64,000 nucleotides of DNA from Candidatus Deferrimicrobiaceae bacterium (GCA_036504035.1 DASXVV010000006.1:566793-630792); one strand, 5' to 3'. Positions 49,393 to 58,996 are shown, numbered from the stretch's first letter. Numbers and translations are program-made. The notes: a model not told the origin generated them from the letters alone.

Positions 49393-50823
49393 ATGCAACA
49401 GCGCGTGGGATTTCGAGACGCCCGTTGGACCCCGATCCTGCTGCTGACAACTTTTCTGGTAACCGTTCCGGTACTTCGGGCGTCGGCGCTGGTCGACAAC
49501 GATTTCAACGATCCCCGGAATTGCGGCGGCTGCCACGACAGGATCTTCTCCCAGTGGGAGGGTTCGATGCACGGGCTTGCGGTCCAGGACAACATTTTCC
49601 GGAAATTCTACGAGATGGTGGTCGAGGAAGTGGGCCCCCCGGCGGTCGAATTCTGCATGAAATGCCACACGCCCGTCGGCGTCTCCCGCAAGGAGTTGCC
49701 GCCGGTCACGGGGGAGAATCTCGACAACGTCGCCATGAAGGGCGTGTTCTGCGATTTCTGCCACACGGTGACGCCGACCGGGATCGGAAACGCCGCGTTC
49801 GACACGGGCCCGTCGACGACCAAGAAGGGGCCGTACGCCGATGCGGCCGCTCCCGTTCACGCGACGAAGACCGACAATGCCTGGCGCGGCTCCGGCTTCT
49901 GCGGGATGTGCCACAACGTGACGCACCCGATCTCCGGCCGGCCGATCGAGCGGACCTGGCAGGAATGGAAGGACTCCCCATACAACACCGGCGACCCCGC
50001 CACCGAGACCGCCTGCCAGGACTGTCACATGAGGCAGACACCGGACGACCCCGCCACCGGCGAGACGGTGCGCAAGGACAACCCCGGGAAAGCGGTCGCG
50101 GCCGGCCCCGACCGCCCGCACGTCTGGACGCACTACTTCGTCGGCGGAAATGCGCTTTACTCCAACGAGCCCAACGGCGAGCGGCGCCAGGCGATGGCCA
50201 TGGCCCGGCTTCGCCACGCGGCCCGTATCGAGATCAACCTGGAGGACATCCCCTCCCCCCGGAACCATTACGGCTCCTTCCGGATCCGGGTGAGCAATGT
50301 CGGGGCCGGGCACAAGCTCCCCACCGGCCTGTCCGAGGTTCGCGAGATGTGGCTCGACGTCACCGTGACCGACGCGAAAGGCAAGGTGCTTCTCCGCTCC
50401 GGGGCGCTCGGCGAGAACGGCGGCATCGACCCGACAGCCGCGATCTTCAAGACGTTCCTCGGGATCGGCCGCACCAACGTCAAAATGTCGTGCTGCTTCT
50501 TCGCGATCGGCGAGCGCAACAAGATCCTTTCGGCCGAGGCGATCACGCGCGACCGCCGCATTCTGCCCAAGGGCTACGACGAGGAAAAATATGCATTCGA
50601 GGTGCCAAGGGGGGCGGCCTACCCGATCCGGGTCGAGGCCCGGCTCAACTACCGGTCGATGTCGCAGGACTTCGCCAACATCTTCTTCCCCGACGGCACG
50701 TTCAAGGTGCCCGTGATCCGGATGGACGAGGCGACCGCCCGGATCAGCCCCGGAAGTTCCCGCGACGTCGGTTCGGCCAGGCCGGCTCCCCGCAAGAAGG
50801 GAAGCGCCCCGAGGCGGAAATGA
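49393..50823 (+). CDS. Periplasmic pentaheme c-type cytochrome
   Basis: A 476-residue exported protein with an N-terminal hydrophobic segment (residues about 13-31) that acts as signal or anchor. Five heme c motifs are present: CGGCH, CMKCH, CDFCH, CGMCH and CQDCH, all within residues about 40-215. The C-terminal 250 residues lack hemes and look beta-rich (GSFRIRVSNVGAGHKLPTGL). The heme part resembles cytochrome c554-type and Geobacter multiheme proteins that pass electrons across the periplasm. ATG 49393 has a GAGGTG site 8 nt upstream. The tail is basic. Partner and redox role are unknown. Confidence 0.9.
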   Translation: MQQRVGFRDARWTPILLLTTFLVTVPVLRASALVDNDFNDPRNCGGCHDRIFSQWEGSMHGLAVQDNIFRKFYEMVVEEVGPPAVEFCMKCHTPVGVSRKELPPVTGENLDNVAMKGVFCDFCHTVTPTGIGNAAFDTGPSTTKKGPYADAAAPVHATKTDNAWRGSGFCGMCHNVTHPISGRPIERTWQEWKDSPYNTGDPATETACQDCHMRQTPDDPATGETVRKDNPGKAVAAGPDRPHVWTHYFVGGNALYSNEPNGERRQAMAMARLRHAARIEINLEDIPSPRNHYGSFRIRVSNVGAGHKLPTGLSEVREMWLDVTVTDAKGKVLLRSGALGENGGIDPTAAIFKTFLGIGRTNVKMSCCFFAIGERNKILSAEAITRDRRILPKGYDEEKYAFEVPRGAAYPIRVEARLNYRSMSQDFANIFFPDGTFKVPVIRMDEATARISPGSSRDVGSARPAPRKKGSAPRRK

Positions 50824-50839
50824 GGCGGGCGGAGGGCGG

Positions 50840-51535
50840 TCAGATCGCCTTGCGCCAGGCGAGCTTGCGCTCGAGCCAGCGCGACAGCGAGGTGAAGGCG
50901 TAGCAGAGGATGAAGTAGATGAGCGCGATGAACAGGAAGATCTCGGTGGGGAAGATCATGCTGCGGTTGTTGACCTGGGTCGCGACGTGGGTCAGTTCGT
51001 CGACGCCGACGATGAAGGCGAGCGAGGTGTCCTTGATCATCGAGACGAACTGGTTGACGAACGACGGGATCATGTTGCGCAGCGCCTGCGGCAGCACAAT
51101 GTAGAACATGGCCTGGGCCGGGTGCAGCCCGGTCGAGAGCGCCGCCTCGGTCTGCCCCTTCGGGATGCCTTTGATGCCCGCCACGACGATCTGCGACATG
51201 TAGGCCGAGGTGAACAGACTGAGCGCGAAGATGACCGTCTGGCTCTCGGGGACGGTCTTGCCCAGCATCGCCGGCATCAGGAAGTACATCCAGAAGATGA
51301 CCATGAGCAGCGGCATTCCGCGGACCGTGTTGATGCACAAAAGGGCGGGCTGCCGGACCCACCGGCGGTGGGAGACGCTGAGAAGGCCGAGCACGAGACC
51401 CCCGAAGAACGAGAGCACGAGCGAGGCGATCGCCAGCCAGAAGGTGAGCGCGACGCCGCCCAGCGGCCCGTTGGGGTAGCGGCCGATGAAGAAGTAGACC
51501 CAGTTCTCGCGAATGATGCTGAAGTCGAGGCCCAC
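50840..51535 (-). CDS. Polar amino acid ABC transporter permease (second subunit)
   Basis: A 231-residue inner-membrane permease with about five helices. The cytoplasmic EAA loop EAALSTGLHPAQAMFYIVLPQALRNMIP is recognisable and contacts the ATPase. The family is HisMQ/GltJK (PAAT). GTG 51535 lies right after the other permease gene, and together they form the channel. The gene ends the operon and is convergent with the cytochrome gene (17 nt). Confidence 0.92.
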   Translation of the reverse strand: MGLDFSIIRENWVYFFIGRYPNGPLGGVALTFWLAIASLVLSFFGGLVLGLLSVSHRRWVRQPALLCINTVRGMPLLMVIFWMYFLMPAMLGKTVPESQTVIFALSLFTSAYMSQIVVAGIKGIPKGQTEAALSTGLHPAQAMFYIVLPQALRNMIPSFVNQFVSMIKDTSLAFIVGVDELTHVATQVNNRSMIFPTEIFLFIALIYFILCYAFTSLSRWLERKLAWRKAI

Positions 51536-51536
51536 G

Positions 51537-52256
51537 TCAGCGCGCCTTCAGGGGCGAGAGGACCTTGCGGTCGTAGAGCGTCATCAGCCCCGTGATGACG
51601 AACGAGAGGACGACGTAGATGAGGGTGGCCGCCGTGAATGCCTCGAAGCCCTTGAACGTGGCGCTCTCGATCTGCCGCGCCTGGTAGGTGAGCTCGGCCA
51701 CGCCGATGGTCATGGCCAGCGACGAGTTCTTGGCGATGTTGAGGAACTGGTTGATGAGCGGCGGGACCGTGAGGCGCACCGCCTGCGGCAAAATGATGTA
51801 CTGCATCGAGCGCAGGTAGGAGAAGCCCGCGCTGCGGGCGGCCTCCATCTGCTCCTTCGGGATCGACAGGACGCCCGAGCGGATGTCCTCGGCGATGAAG
51901 GCCGAGGTGTAGATGGTGAGGGCGATGGTGGCCGCGGCGAACTCGAAGTTCCACCCGGCGTGCGACTGGTTCATCCAGTCGTTGACCGCCTGCGGAAGGA
52001 TCTTGTAGGAGCCGAAATACCAGAAGAAGAGCTGGACCAGCAGCGGGGTGTTCCGGAAGAACTCGAGGTAGCCGTGCGCGAACCAGCGGGCCGGCTTGAA
52101 GTGGGACATCCGCATGACGGCGATGACCAGGCCGAGCATGAACGACAGGGCGATCGACACCACGGAGAGCTTCATCGTCAGCAGGAATCCGGACACCAGC
52201 CAATCGACGTATTTCCCCTGGGTGACGACCGCCCAGTCGAAGGAGGATCTAAGCAC
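51537..52256 (-). CDS. Polar amino acid ABC transporter permease (first subunit)
   Basis: A 239-residue permease paralogous to the gene after it, with the EAA loop EAARSAGFSYLRSMQYIILPQAVRLTVP and FFRNTPLLVQLFFWYFG typical of glutamate/aspartate GltJ-type proteins. GTG start at 52256; the next permease begins 1 nt after its stop. With the neighbours it forms an ATPase-binding protein-two permease importer. Confidence 0.92.
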   Translation of the reverse strand: MLRSSFDWAVVTQGKYVDWLVSGFLLTMKLSVVSIALSFMLGLVIAVMRMSHFKPARWFAHGYLEFFRNTPLLVQLFFWYFGSYKILPQAVNDWMNQSHAGWNFEFAAATIALTIYTSAFIAEDIRSGVLSIPKEQMEAARSAGFSYLRSMQYIILPQAVRLTVPPLINQFLNIAKNSSLAMTIGVAELTYQARQIESATFKGFEAFTAATLIYVVLSFVITGLMTLYDRKVLSPLKAR

Positions 52257-52279
52257 GGCGGTTCAATCCCTTCGAGACG

Positions 52280-53098
52280 CTATTTCCCGGCTACGATCTT
52301 GAAGTTGCGGGGGATCGGCGTGTCGGACTTGGGGCCGAACCACTTGTTGTAGATCTTCTTCGCGTCGCCGCTTTTCTCCATCTCGAGCAGCGTCTTGTTG
52401 ACGAAGTTGACGAGGTTCGTGTCGCCCTTGCGCATGCCGATGCCGTAAGGCTCGTCGGAGATCTGGACCTTGGGCGGAATCTCGAACGCCTTCTTGTTCG
52501 GGGCCTTGGCCAGCAGGCCGGCCAGGATCGATTCGTCGGTGGTCACCGCGGCGACCTTTCCCTGCTGCAGCGCAAGGAACGCCTGCGGGTAGTCGTCGAA
52601 GGAAAGCACTTCGGCGGTGGGCAGCGATTTCTTGACGTTCTGCTCGGAGGTGGAGCCCTTCGCCGTGCCGATCCGCTTGCCTTCGAGGTCCTTGAGCGAC
52701 TTGACGGTCCCCTTCTTCACGAGGAACTTCTGGCCCGTGAGGAAGTAGGTGTCGGAGAAGTCGATCTCCTTGGCGCGCTCGGGGTTCTTGGTCATCGTCG
52801 CCGCGATCAGGTCGATGTTGCTTTCCTTGAGCTGAGGCATGCGGGTCGCGGAGGTGACCGGCTTGAGCTCGACCTTGACGCCCATCTTCTTGGCGATCGC
52901 CCGGACGAAGTCGATGTCGTACCCGACGATGGTGCGCGTCTTCTCGTCGACGTAGCCGAACGGCGGGAGCGAGTCTTTCACGCCCGCGACCAGGACGCCT
53001 TTCTTCTTGACGGTCTCGAGCGTGTCGTCCGCGAATGCGGACATCGTCATGCCGGCCACGCAAGCCGTTGCCAGGAACAGGGCCAGAGTCTTTTTCAT
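52280..53098 (-). CDS. Periplasmic amino acid-binding protein of the ABC transporter
   Basis: A 272-residue solute-binding protein (SBP family 3). Signal peptide residues 1-23 (ending SAFA). The mature start DTLETVKKKGVLVAGVKDSLPPFGY, then GYDIDFVRAIAKKMG, IDLIAATMTKNPERAKEIDFSDTYF and a C-terminal IYNKWFGP mark the family. The Arg in NPERAKEIDFS region and an Asp in the second lobe bind the alpha-amino acid. Similarity in style to GltI/aspartate-glutamate binders suggests acidic amino acids, which would fit the nearby gltBD; specificity is inferred. Confidence 0.92.
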   Translation of the reverse strand: MKKTLALFLATACVAGMTMSAFADDTLETVKKKGVLVAGVKDSLPPFGYVDEKTRTIVGYDIDFVRAIAKKMGVKVELKPVTSATRMPQLKESNIDLIAATMTKNPERAKEIDFSDTYFLTGQKFLVKKGTVKSLKDLEGKRIGTAKGSTSEQNVKKSLPTAEVLSFDDYPQAFLALQQGKVAAVTTDESILAGLLAKAPNKKAFEIPPKVQISDEPYGIGMRKGDTNLVNFVNKTLLEMEKSGDAKKIYNKWFGPKSDTPIPRNFKIVAGK

Positions 53099-53130
53099 GC
53101 TTTCCCCTCCTTAAGGTGGTTTTTGCGGGA

Positions 53131-53865
53131 TCAGTGCATCGGCGACAGGATCTGTTTCAGGAACTGCTTGGCCCGGTCGTGCTGCGGGTTTCGGAAGAAG
53201 TCTTCGGGCGCCGCCTCCTCGAGCACGGTGCCCTGGTCCATGAAGACGACCCGGTGCGAAACCTCGCGGGCGAATCCCATCTCGTGGGTGACGACCATCA
53301 TCGTCATGCCGCTCTTCGCCAGATCCTGCATGACCGCGAGGACTTCACCGATCATCTCGGGGTCGAGCGCAGATGTGGGCTCGTCGAACAGCATGATGCG
53401 CGGTTTCATGGCGAGCGCGCGGGCGATCGCCACCCGCTGCTGCTGGCCCCCCGAGAGTTGGGCGGGGTAGGCGTCGCGCTTCTCGGCCAGGCCGACCCGC
53501 TCGAGCAGCGTCATGGCCTGCCCGTTGGCCTCCTTGCGGGTGAGCTTGCGGATCTTGACGGGCGCGAGGGCGATGTTCTGGATAACGGACAGGTGGGGAT
53601 AGAGGTTGAACTGCTGGAACACGAAGCCGATTTCGGCCCGGAGCTTGTTGATGTCGGACTTCTTGTCGGACAGGTCGACCCCGTCGACGACCAGGGTTCC
53701 CTCGTCGATCGGTTCGAGCTGGTTGATCGTCCGGATGAGCGTGGATTTGCCGGAGCCGGAGGGGCCGCAGACGACCACGACTTCCCCCGCTTTGACATGA
53801 AGGTTGATCTCGTTCAGCACGTGCAATTTGCCGAACCACTTCTGGACACCCTCGAATCGGATCAT
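53131..53865 (-). CDS. Polar amino acid ABC transporter ATP-binding protein
   Basis: A 244-residue ATPase of the GlnQ/GltL family. Walker [10 protein letters not shown], the Q-loop [12 protein letters not shown], signature [15 protein letters not shown], Walker [15 protein letters not shown] and the switch VVTHEMGFA are complete. It is the first gene of the four-gene importer. ATG 53865 is chosen because the family starts [12 protein letters not shown] and a GGAGG site is 11 nt upstream; the frame continues to 53907. Confidence 0.95.
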   Translation of the reverse strand: MIRFEGVQKWFGKLHVLNEINLHVKAGEVVVVCGPSGSGKSTLIRTINQLEPIDEGTLVVDGVDLSDKKSDINKLRAEIGFVFQQFNLYPHLSVIQNIALAPVKIRKLTRKEANGQAMTLLERVGLAEKRDAYPAQLSGGQQQRVAIARALAMKPRIMLFDEPTSALDPEMIGEVLAVMQDLAKSGMTMMVVTHEMGFAREVSHRVVFMDQGTVLEEAAPEDFFRNPQHDRAKQFLKQILSPMH

Positions 53866-53897
53866 GCCGAAAGCCGCCTCCCGACCGATATCTGAAC

Positions 53898-53906
53898 AAT
53901 ATAGCA
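53898..53906 (-). promoter_or_regulatory. Extended -10 promoter candidate for the ABC transporter operon
   Basis: On the minus strand the sequence reads TGCTATATT, a TGn plus TATAAT-like hexamer, with an expected start near 53891 and a leader of about 26 nt that contains the GGAGG site of the ATPase gene. Confidence 0.5.
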
Positions 53907-54017
53907 CGCGAGATCCACGGGACAGGCATGCGGAATAAATTCATCAATCCGCACGAATCGGATGGAACCCGGCGGTCCGGGGGCGCATCATGACTCTTAT
54001 TTGCCGAGGAGGTCGTG

Positions 54018-54737
54018 ATGTTTCGTTTGTTCCGATTCGCGGGCGTGGCGACGCTGTTCGCTTCGATCCTGCTGTTTCCCGCCGCCGCTCCCGCCTCCGA
54101 ACGCGTCGAATCGCTCGTCCGGAAGACCGTCGAGGCGTACGGCGGGGAGTCGGCGCTGGCCAAGGCTTCGCACGTCCGGCAGTTCGGGGAGACCACGTCG
54201 ATCATGCGCCCGGGCCGGAAAGGCGTGATCCAGCGCGAGTTCACGTATCCCGACAAGCTCCGCGTCCAGATCACCTATTCAAGCGAAATCGAGACGCGCG
54301 TCTATGACGGCAAGGCGGGCTGGCGGATGGGGGAGGCGGTCACGGGCCCCCAGCTCGACGCCATGGTGCTGCAGGCCGCACGGCTCGCGCTGCCGCTCAA
54401 CCTGCTCCGGAGCATCAGGAAGGTGGTCGACAAGGGGGAGGGAAAGGTCGACGGCAAGGCCGTCCGGACGCTGGAACTGCCGCTCGGGAAAGAATTGACG
54501 CTGACGGTGGACATCGACCCCCGGACGGGGCTTATCCTCCGATCGGCGGGCCGCGGCGGCCTCGGGATGGGGCGGCCTCTCGAATTCATCACCGGATATT
54601 CCGACTACAGGAAGTCGGGCGGGATTCTCTTCGCGTTCAGGGAGTCCAATTTCGCCAACGGGTTCGTCACCGGCGAGACGATTCTCGAGAAGATCGAACT
54701 GCCGGCCAAGCTCCCCGCGTCGACGTTCAAGCCCTAG
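54018..54737 (+). CDS. Exported LolA-like protein (outer-membrane lipoprotein-sorting fold)
   Basis: A 239-residue protein with a signal peptide (residues about 1-27, ending APAS). The mature part begins with a helix (VESLVRKTVEAYGGESALAKASHVRQFGE) and continues with regular beta strands, including VYDGKAGWRMG and LTLTVDIDPRTGLILRSAG, the pattern of the LolA/LolB half-barrel. It may bind lipid or lipoprotein acyl chains in the periplasm. ATG 54018 is favoured over GTG 54015 because GAGGAGG is 5 nt upstream. Its stop codon overlaps the stop of the convergent PAS gene (shared CTAG). Confidence 0.7.
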   Translation: MFRLFRFAGVATLFASILLFPAAAPASERVESLVRKTVEAYGGESALAKASHVRQFGETTSIMRPGRKGVIQREFTYPDKLRVQITYSSEIETRVYDGKAGWRMGEAVTGPQLDAMVLQAARLALPLNLLRSIRKVVDKGEGKVDGKAVRTLELPLGKELTLTVDIDPRTGLILRSAGRGGLGMGRPLEFITGYSDYRKSGGILFAFRESNFANGFVTGETILEKIELPAKLPASTFKP

Positions 54738-55192
54738 CGGGCGGTGCCGGAGGAATCGGCTTCGAGCGCCTCGAGCCGCTTCTTGAGCGCGAGCTCTTTT
54801 TCGCGGCGGGCGGTCGCATCGCGGATGATCGCCGCGACGCCGGCAACCCGGCCCGCCGGCTCGCGCAGCAGCACGACGGTGAACTCGATCGAGGCGCGGC
54901 TGCCGTCCGCCCGCATCGCCGGGACGTTGAGCGTTTCGGCGCCGTATTTCGTCGCGCCGGACGCCATCGTTTTTTGGAAGCCCGCCCAGTGGTCGACCCG
55001 GTATTTTTCGGGCACGATCAGGTCGAGCGTCTGACCCAGCGCCTCGGCGGCCGGTCGGCCGAAGATCCGCTCGGCGCCGGTGTTCCAGAGGCGGATCGTC
55101 CCCTCCCGGTCGGCGATGATGATGCCGTCGAGCGCTTCCGTGACGATCTGACGGCAGATCCAGTTGGTTTCCTTCGAAGATGTCCAGTCCAT
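54734..55192 (-). CDS. Single PAS domain protein
   Basis: A 152-residue protein that is one PAS domain: VTEALDGIIIADREGTIRLWN, a typical EKYRVDHWAGFQ region and VVLLREPAGRVAGVAAIIRDATARREKEL with a terminal helix. Related PAS domains bind heme, flavin or small ligands; no heme-ligand His is obvious. Its ATG overlaps the stop of the upstream hybrid kinase (TGATG), so translation is coupled and it is likely a detached sensor or partner for that kinase. The ribosome site is weak. Confidence 0.85.
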   Translation of the reverse strand: MDWTSSKETNWICRQIVTEALDGIIIADREGTIRLWNTGAERIFGRPAAEALGQTLDLIVPEKYRVDHWAGFQKTMASGATKYGAETLNVPAMRADGSRASIEFTVVLLREPAGRVAGVAAIIRDATARREKELALKKRLEALEADSSGTAR

Positions 55193-57537
55193 CAGTTTCT
55201 GGGCCCCGAGTGCAGCGCTTCGTCGACGGCGCCCTTGAGCGTCTTGAGCGAGCACGGTTTTGAGATGACGTAGTCTACGCCGGATTCGCGGACCTTCTCC
55301 TCGTCCTGTTGGATCGCCCAGCCGCTGAGGAGGATGACCGGCACGCGCGGATTGCACGCCTTGACCTCGCGGGCGACCTGCCAGCCCGACATGCCCGGCA
55401 TGCTGAGGTCGGTCAGGACGAGGTCGAAGGGCTCCCGCCGGAAGATCTCGATCGCGTCGTTTCCGGTCGAGGATGCGGAGACCCGGTGGCCGCGCGCGGT
55501 CAGCGCCTCGTTGAGCATCTTGAGGTTGAGGTCGTCGTCGTCGACAATGAGGATGCGCGCGGAAGGCTGGAGCGCCGCACCCGCGTCGCCGGGGGCGTCG
55601 GATGCTTGCCGGGCGGGGGCGCGGACGGGAATGCGCACCGTGAAGGTCGTTCCCCGGTTCTCGCCGCTGTCGACCGAGATCTCGCCCCCGTGGCGCGCGA
55701 GGATGCCGTAGACGATCGACATCCCCAGCCCCTGCCCCGTCTCCTTGGTCGTGAAGAACGGCTCGAAGATGTGGCCCTGCGTGGCCTTGCTCATGCCGAC
55801 GCCCGTATCGGCGATGCCGATGGCGATCGCGTCACCGTCGCGCCGGGAGGTGATGACGACGCGCCCGCCGCGGGGCATCGCCTCGACCGCGTTGAACACG
55901 AGGTTGGACACGACCTGGGTCAGCTCGGACGGGTTCCCCGTGGTCGGCGGCACGTCGCCGAGCAGCAGCTCGACGTCGACCGGGACGCCGCGCGTCTCGG
56001 CCTCATACTTCCACTTGGGCTTGGTCATCTCGACGGCGTTGCGGATGAGCGCGTTGACGTCGACCGCGTTCGTCGGGTGGTCTTTCCTTATACGGGTGAA
56101 GTCCTGCACCCGTTTGACCGTCTCGGCGCCCTGCAGCGTGATCTGCTCGATCATCTCGAGGCCGGCAAGGATGGCGCCGCGGTCGGGTTCCTTCTCGGAG
56201 AGCTTCAGCGCGAGCAGCTCGGCCTTGCCGAGAATGCCGTTGAGCAGGTTGTTGAAATCGTGGGCGACGCCCGCCGCCATCTGGCCCAGCGCCTTCAGGC
56301 GCTCGGAGGCGACGAGCTGGTCCTGGGCGTCCTTGAGCGACTCGTAGGCGAGCTTGAGCTCGTTGTAGTGGCGCGTCTTCTCGATGGCGACTGCCGCCTG
56401 CCCGGCAAGTCCGTAGAGGAAGGCCATGTCCTCTTCCCGGAACGGGTCGCCGGACCGCTTGTTGGTGACGTTGATGACGCCCAGCGTCTTCTCGTGGACG
56501 ATGATCGGGATCGAGAGCACGATCGGGGCCGAGATGAAGGAACCCTCGTCGCTCGGCGTCTCCGTGAGCGCGTTCCGGGCGAGGGAGCGATGGGTGCGCG
56601 GGTCGGTCCGGACGTCCTTGACCAGGATCGGCTTGCCCTCCTTGGCGACCCACCCGGCGATGCCGTCGCCGACCCGGATGCGGATCTTGGCGGCCAGCTC
56701 GCTGCTGATGCCGCGGCTCGCGGCCACGCTCATCTCGCGGCTGTTCTCGTTGATCAGCATGAGCGACGCCCGCTCGACGTCGAGCTCCTTGCTGACCAGC
56801 CCGATGAAGAAGTCGAGCAGCTCGGAAAGCGACTCGATGCCGCTCATCGCGCGCCCGGCCTCGATCAGCGCGGTCAGCCGCATGACCGCGGCCGAGAGCT
56901 CGCTGTTCCGCGACGCGAGGTCGGCGACCAGCTCGCGGTTCCGCATCGCGAGGCGTCGGTGCTCGCAGGCCCGCTCGACCGACCTCAGGACGTCGTCGAT
57001 GTCGGAGAACGGCTTGCGAAGATAATCGTATGCCCCGCGCCGGATGGCCTCGATCGCCGTCTCGAGCGTGGCGTGACTCGTCATCAGGATCACTTCGGTG
57101 TCGGGAGCTAGTCGGTCCAGCTCGGCCAGCATCTGGAGGCCGTCCATCCCCGGCATGTTGAGGTCGACCAGGGCGACGGCGAACCGGTCGATCCCGGGAA
57201 GCGCGAGACCTTCTTTCGCGGAGGCGACGGCGCGCACGCGGCAGCCCCTGCCTGTAAGGTGGGTCAGGAGCGTTTCGCGCGACGGCGCATCGTCGTCGAC
57301 GAGGAGGATCGGGCAGCGCGGATCGTCGTCGTTCTCCGCCGGGGGGGCGGTATCGGACGGCTCTTCCGGAATCTTTCCCGTCTGGCCGGTCGGGAACAGC
57401 GTGGAAAGGATCGTGGCGGCGTCTTCTCCCGCGAAGACTTCGCGGGTTTCGGGGAGCGAGGGCAGCGTTCCCGGGGGGAGCGTCGTTCCGCCGGCGGAAA
57501 GGGAGGCGCCCGGCTTTTCGGATCGGTCGTCGGTCAT
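55192..57537 (-). CDS. Soluble hybrid histidine kinase (receiver-GAF-kinase-receiver)
   Basis: A 781-residue cytoplasmic kinase. After a low-complexity N-terminus there is a first receiver (about 76-190; Asp125 in ALVDLNMPGMDG, Lys in YDYLRKPFSD), a coiled coil, a GAF domain (about 225-390; IRVGDGIAGWVAKEGKPILVKD) and the kinase core with His426 in GVAHDFNN. ATPase motifs are [25 protein letters not shown] and GQGLGMSIV. A second receiver has Asp710 in LVLTDLSMPGMSGW. Two receivers flanking the kinase suggest it is itself controlled by another kinase and can relay onward. It is coupled to the downstream PAS gene. ATG start with a distant GGGAGG. Confidence 0.92.
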   Translation of the reverse strand: MTDDRSEKPGASLSAGGTTLPPGTLPSLPETREVFAGEDAATILSTLFPTGQTGKIPEEPSDTAPPAENDDDPRCPILLVDDDAPSRETLLTHLTGRGCRVRAVASAKEGLALPGIDRFAVALVDLNMPGMDGLQMLAELDRLAPDTEVILMTSHATLETAIEAIRRGAYDYLRKPFSDIDDVLRSVERACEHRRLAMRNRELVADLASRNSELSAAVMRLTALIEAGRAMSGIESLSELLDFFIGLVSKELDVERASLMLINENSREMSVAASRGISSELAAKIRIRVGDGIAGWVAKEGKPILVKDVRTDPRTHRSLARNALTETPSDEGSFISAPIVLSIPIIVHEKTLGVINVTNKRSGDPFREEDMAFLYGLAGQAAVAIEKTRHYNELKLAYESLKDAQDQLVASERLKALGQMAAGVAHDFNNLLNGILGKAELLALKLSEKEPDRGAILAGLEMIEQITLQGAETVKRVQDFTRIRKDHPTNAVDVNALIRNAVEMTKPKWKYEAETRGVPVDVELLLGDVPPTTGNPSELTQVVSNLVFNAVEAMPRGGRVVITSRRDGDAIAIGIADTGVGMSKATQGHIFEPFFTTKETGQGLGMSIVYGILARHGGEISVDSGENRGTTFTVRIPVRAPARQASDAPGDAGAALQPSARILIVDDDDLNLKMLNEALTARGHRVSASSTGNDAIEIFRREPFDLVLTDLSMPGMSGWQVAREVKACNPRVPVILLSGWAIQQDEEKVRESGVDYVISKPCSLKTLKGAVDEALHSGPRN

Positions 57538-57624
57538 AGGAGTGTGCCTTGCCTCCCGAGGGAGTGGGTGATGGATCGGTCCCCGATTCTAGCCGGAACG
57601 GGCCGGGAATGCCATGTTCGAATG

Positions 57625-57630
57625 TATACT
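57625..57630 (+). promoter_or_regulatory. -10 box candidate before tolB
   Basis: TATACT ends 7 nt before ATG 57638, so the transcript would start at or next to the start codon. No ribosome site lies between; possible leaderless mRNA. Confidence 0.4.
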
Positions 57631-57637
57631 GGCGAAG

Positions 57638-58996
57638 ATGATGCCTGCAACGAAACGGATCTGCCTGCTCCTGTCGACGCTGGCACTCCTCTCGATCCCC
57701 GGGATGGAAACCGCCTCCGCCGGAGGGGGAAAGGGAAGCCGCAAGACGGAGGCGTTCCGCGAGGTCGCCCCCGACCGCCGGATTCCGCTCTCTTTGCCCG
57801 ATTTCGCCGTGGAGGGGAGCGCGGAGGGCGCCCTCGGCCGCGAGATCCCCGCCCTGATCGCAGCCGACCTCGGCATGACGCCGTTTTTCGAATTTCCGGC
57901 GGCCGACGCTATCCCCGAAAAAGCGACGGCCGAGATGTTCGCCCCGGGGGGGCGGGCGCCGGAACTTGCCCGATGGGGGCATGCCAAGGTCGATGCGCTT
58001 CTCATCGGGCGCATTGCGGGCGGAGGCGACAGCCTGACGATCGACGTCCGCCTGTACGACGTCGCCCGTGGCGGAGTACTCCTTGGCCGGAAATGGGTGG
58101 TCCCGATGGATGGGTGGCGGATCGCGGCGCACCGGATCGCCAACGAGATCCAGCTTGCCTTCACCGGATTCCGTGGCGTCTTCGACACCGAGATCGCCTT
58201 CACGGCCCACCCGCCGCAAAGGGACGGGGCGGGGCGGGGGAAGGAAGTCTACGTGGTCGGGCTGGACGGCGCCGCGCCGCGCCCGGTGACGCGCAACGGC
58301 AGCTTCAACCTCTTCCCGCGATGGTCGCCCGACGGGCGGCGGCTCGCCTTCACGTCGTTCCGTACGGGGCTGCCGAAGATCTACCTCCGCGACCTCGAAT
58401 CCCGGACGGAGCGCGAGGTCGTCCCGTCCGGCAACGCCTTGTCGCCGGGCTGTTTCTCTCCCGGGGGCGATCTCCTCTACTATTCCAGGAGCGAGAGCGG
58501 GTCCACCGACATCTTCGCACTGCCGCTGGACGGCGGAGACCCGATCCGGGTGGCCGGCGGCGCCATCACCACCTCCCCCTCGGTTTCCCCGGACGGCACC
58601 CGCATGGCGTTCGTGTCGGATCGCAACGGCACGCCCGCGATCTTCGTGCGCGAGCCGGGTCGGGGGGCGGAACGACAGGTGACGCCCTCGGGCAAGTTCC
58701 ACACCTCGCCCAGCTGGTCGCCGACCGGGGACCTGATCGCCTATACCTCTCAGTCCGCGGGCCGCTTCTCGTTGATGCTCATCCGCCCCGACGGATCGGA
58801 GCCCCGGCAGCTTGCCGGGGGCGCCGGGGATTGCATCGACCCCGCCTTTTCCCCGGACGGGAATTTCGTGGCGTACACCTACCAGGAGGGCGCGCACTCG
58901 GAGATCCGGATCGTCTCGGTGGACGGGCGAGCGACCCGCCGGGTCTTTTCGGGAATGACGGGGATCGGATCCCCTTCATGGTCTCCAAGGCGGTAG
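57638..58996 (+). CDS. tolB: Tol-Pal system beta-propeller protein TolB
   Basis: A 452-residue periplasmic protein. Signal peptide residues about 1-28 (ending ETASA). An N-terminal alpha/beta domain (about 45-180) contains DLGMTPFFEF and VDALLIGRI. It is followed by a six-bladed WD40-like propeller with repeated 'FPRWSPDGRRLAFTS', 'SPSWSPTGDLIAYTS' and 'DPAFSPDGNFVAYT' units. TolB links Pal, peptidoglycan and the Tol motor to keep the outer membrane attached during division. ATG 57638 or 57641 gives a normal signal peptide; an earlier in-frame ATG at 57614 would add eight residues. No other tol/pal gene is in the window, so it is detached from the usual cluster. Confidence 0.85.
   Translation: MMPATKRICLLLSTLALLSIPGMETASAGGGKGSRKTEAFREVAPDRRIPLSLPDFAVEGSAEGALGREIPALIAADLGMTPFFEFPAADAIPEKATAEMFAPGGRAPELARWGHAKVDALLIGRIAGGGDSLTIDVRLYDVARGGVLLGRKWVVPMDGWRIAAHRIANEIQLAFTGFRGVFDTEIAFTAHPPQRDGAGRGKEVYVVGLDGAAPRPVTRNGSFNLFPRWSPDGRRLAFTSFRTGLPKIYLRDLESRTEREVVPSGNALSPGCFSPGGDLLYYSRSESGSTDIFALPLDGGDPIRVAGGAITTSPSVSPDGTRMAFVSDRNGTPAIFVREPGRGAERQVTPSGKFHTSPSWSPTGDLIAYTSQSAGRFSLMLIRPDGSEPRQLAGGAGDCIDPAFSPDGNFVAYTYQEGAHSEIRIVSVDGRATRRVFSGMTGIGSPSWSPRR

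Noticed and set aside
55309-57111. A 600-codon open frame opposite the receiver-GAF kinase
   Set aside because: Same high-GC shadow effect; composition is unnatural and no domain is visible.
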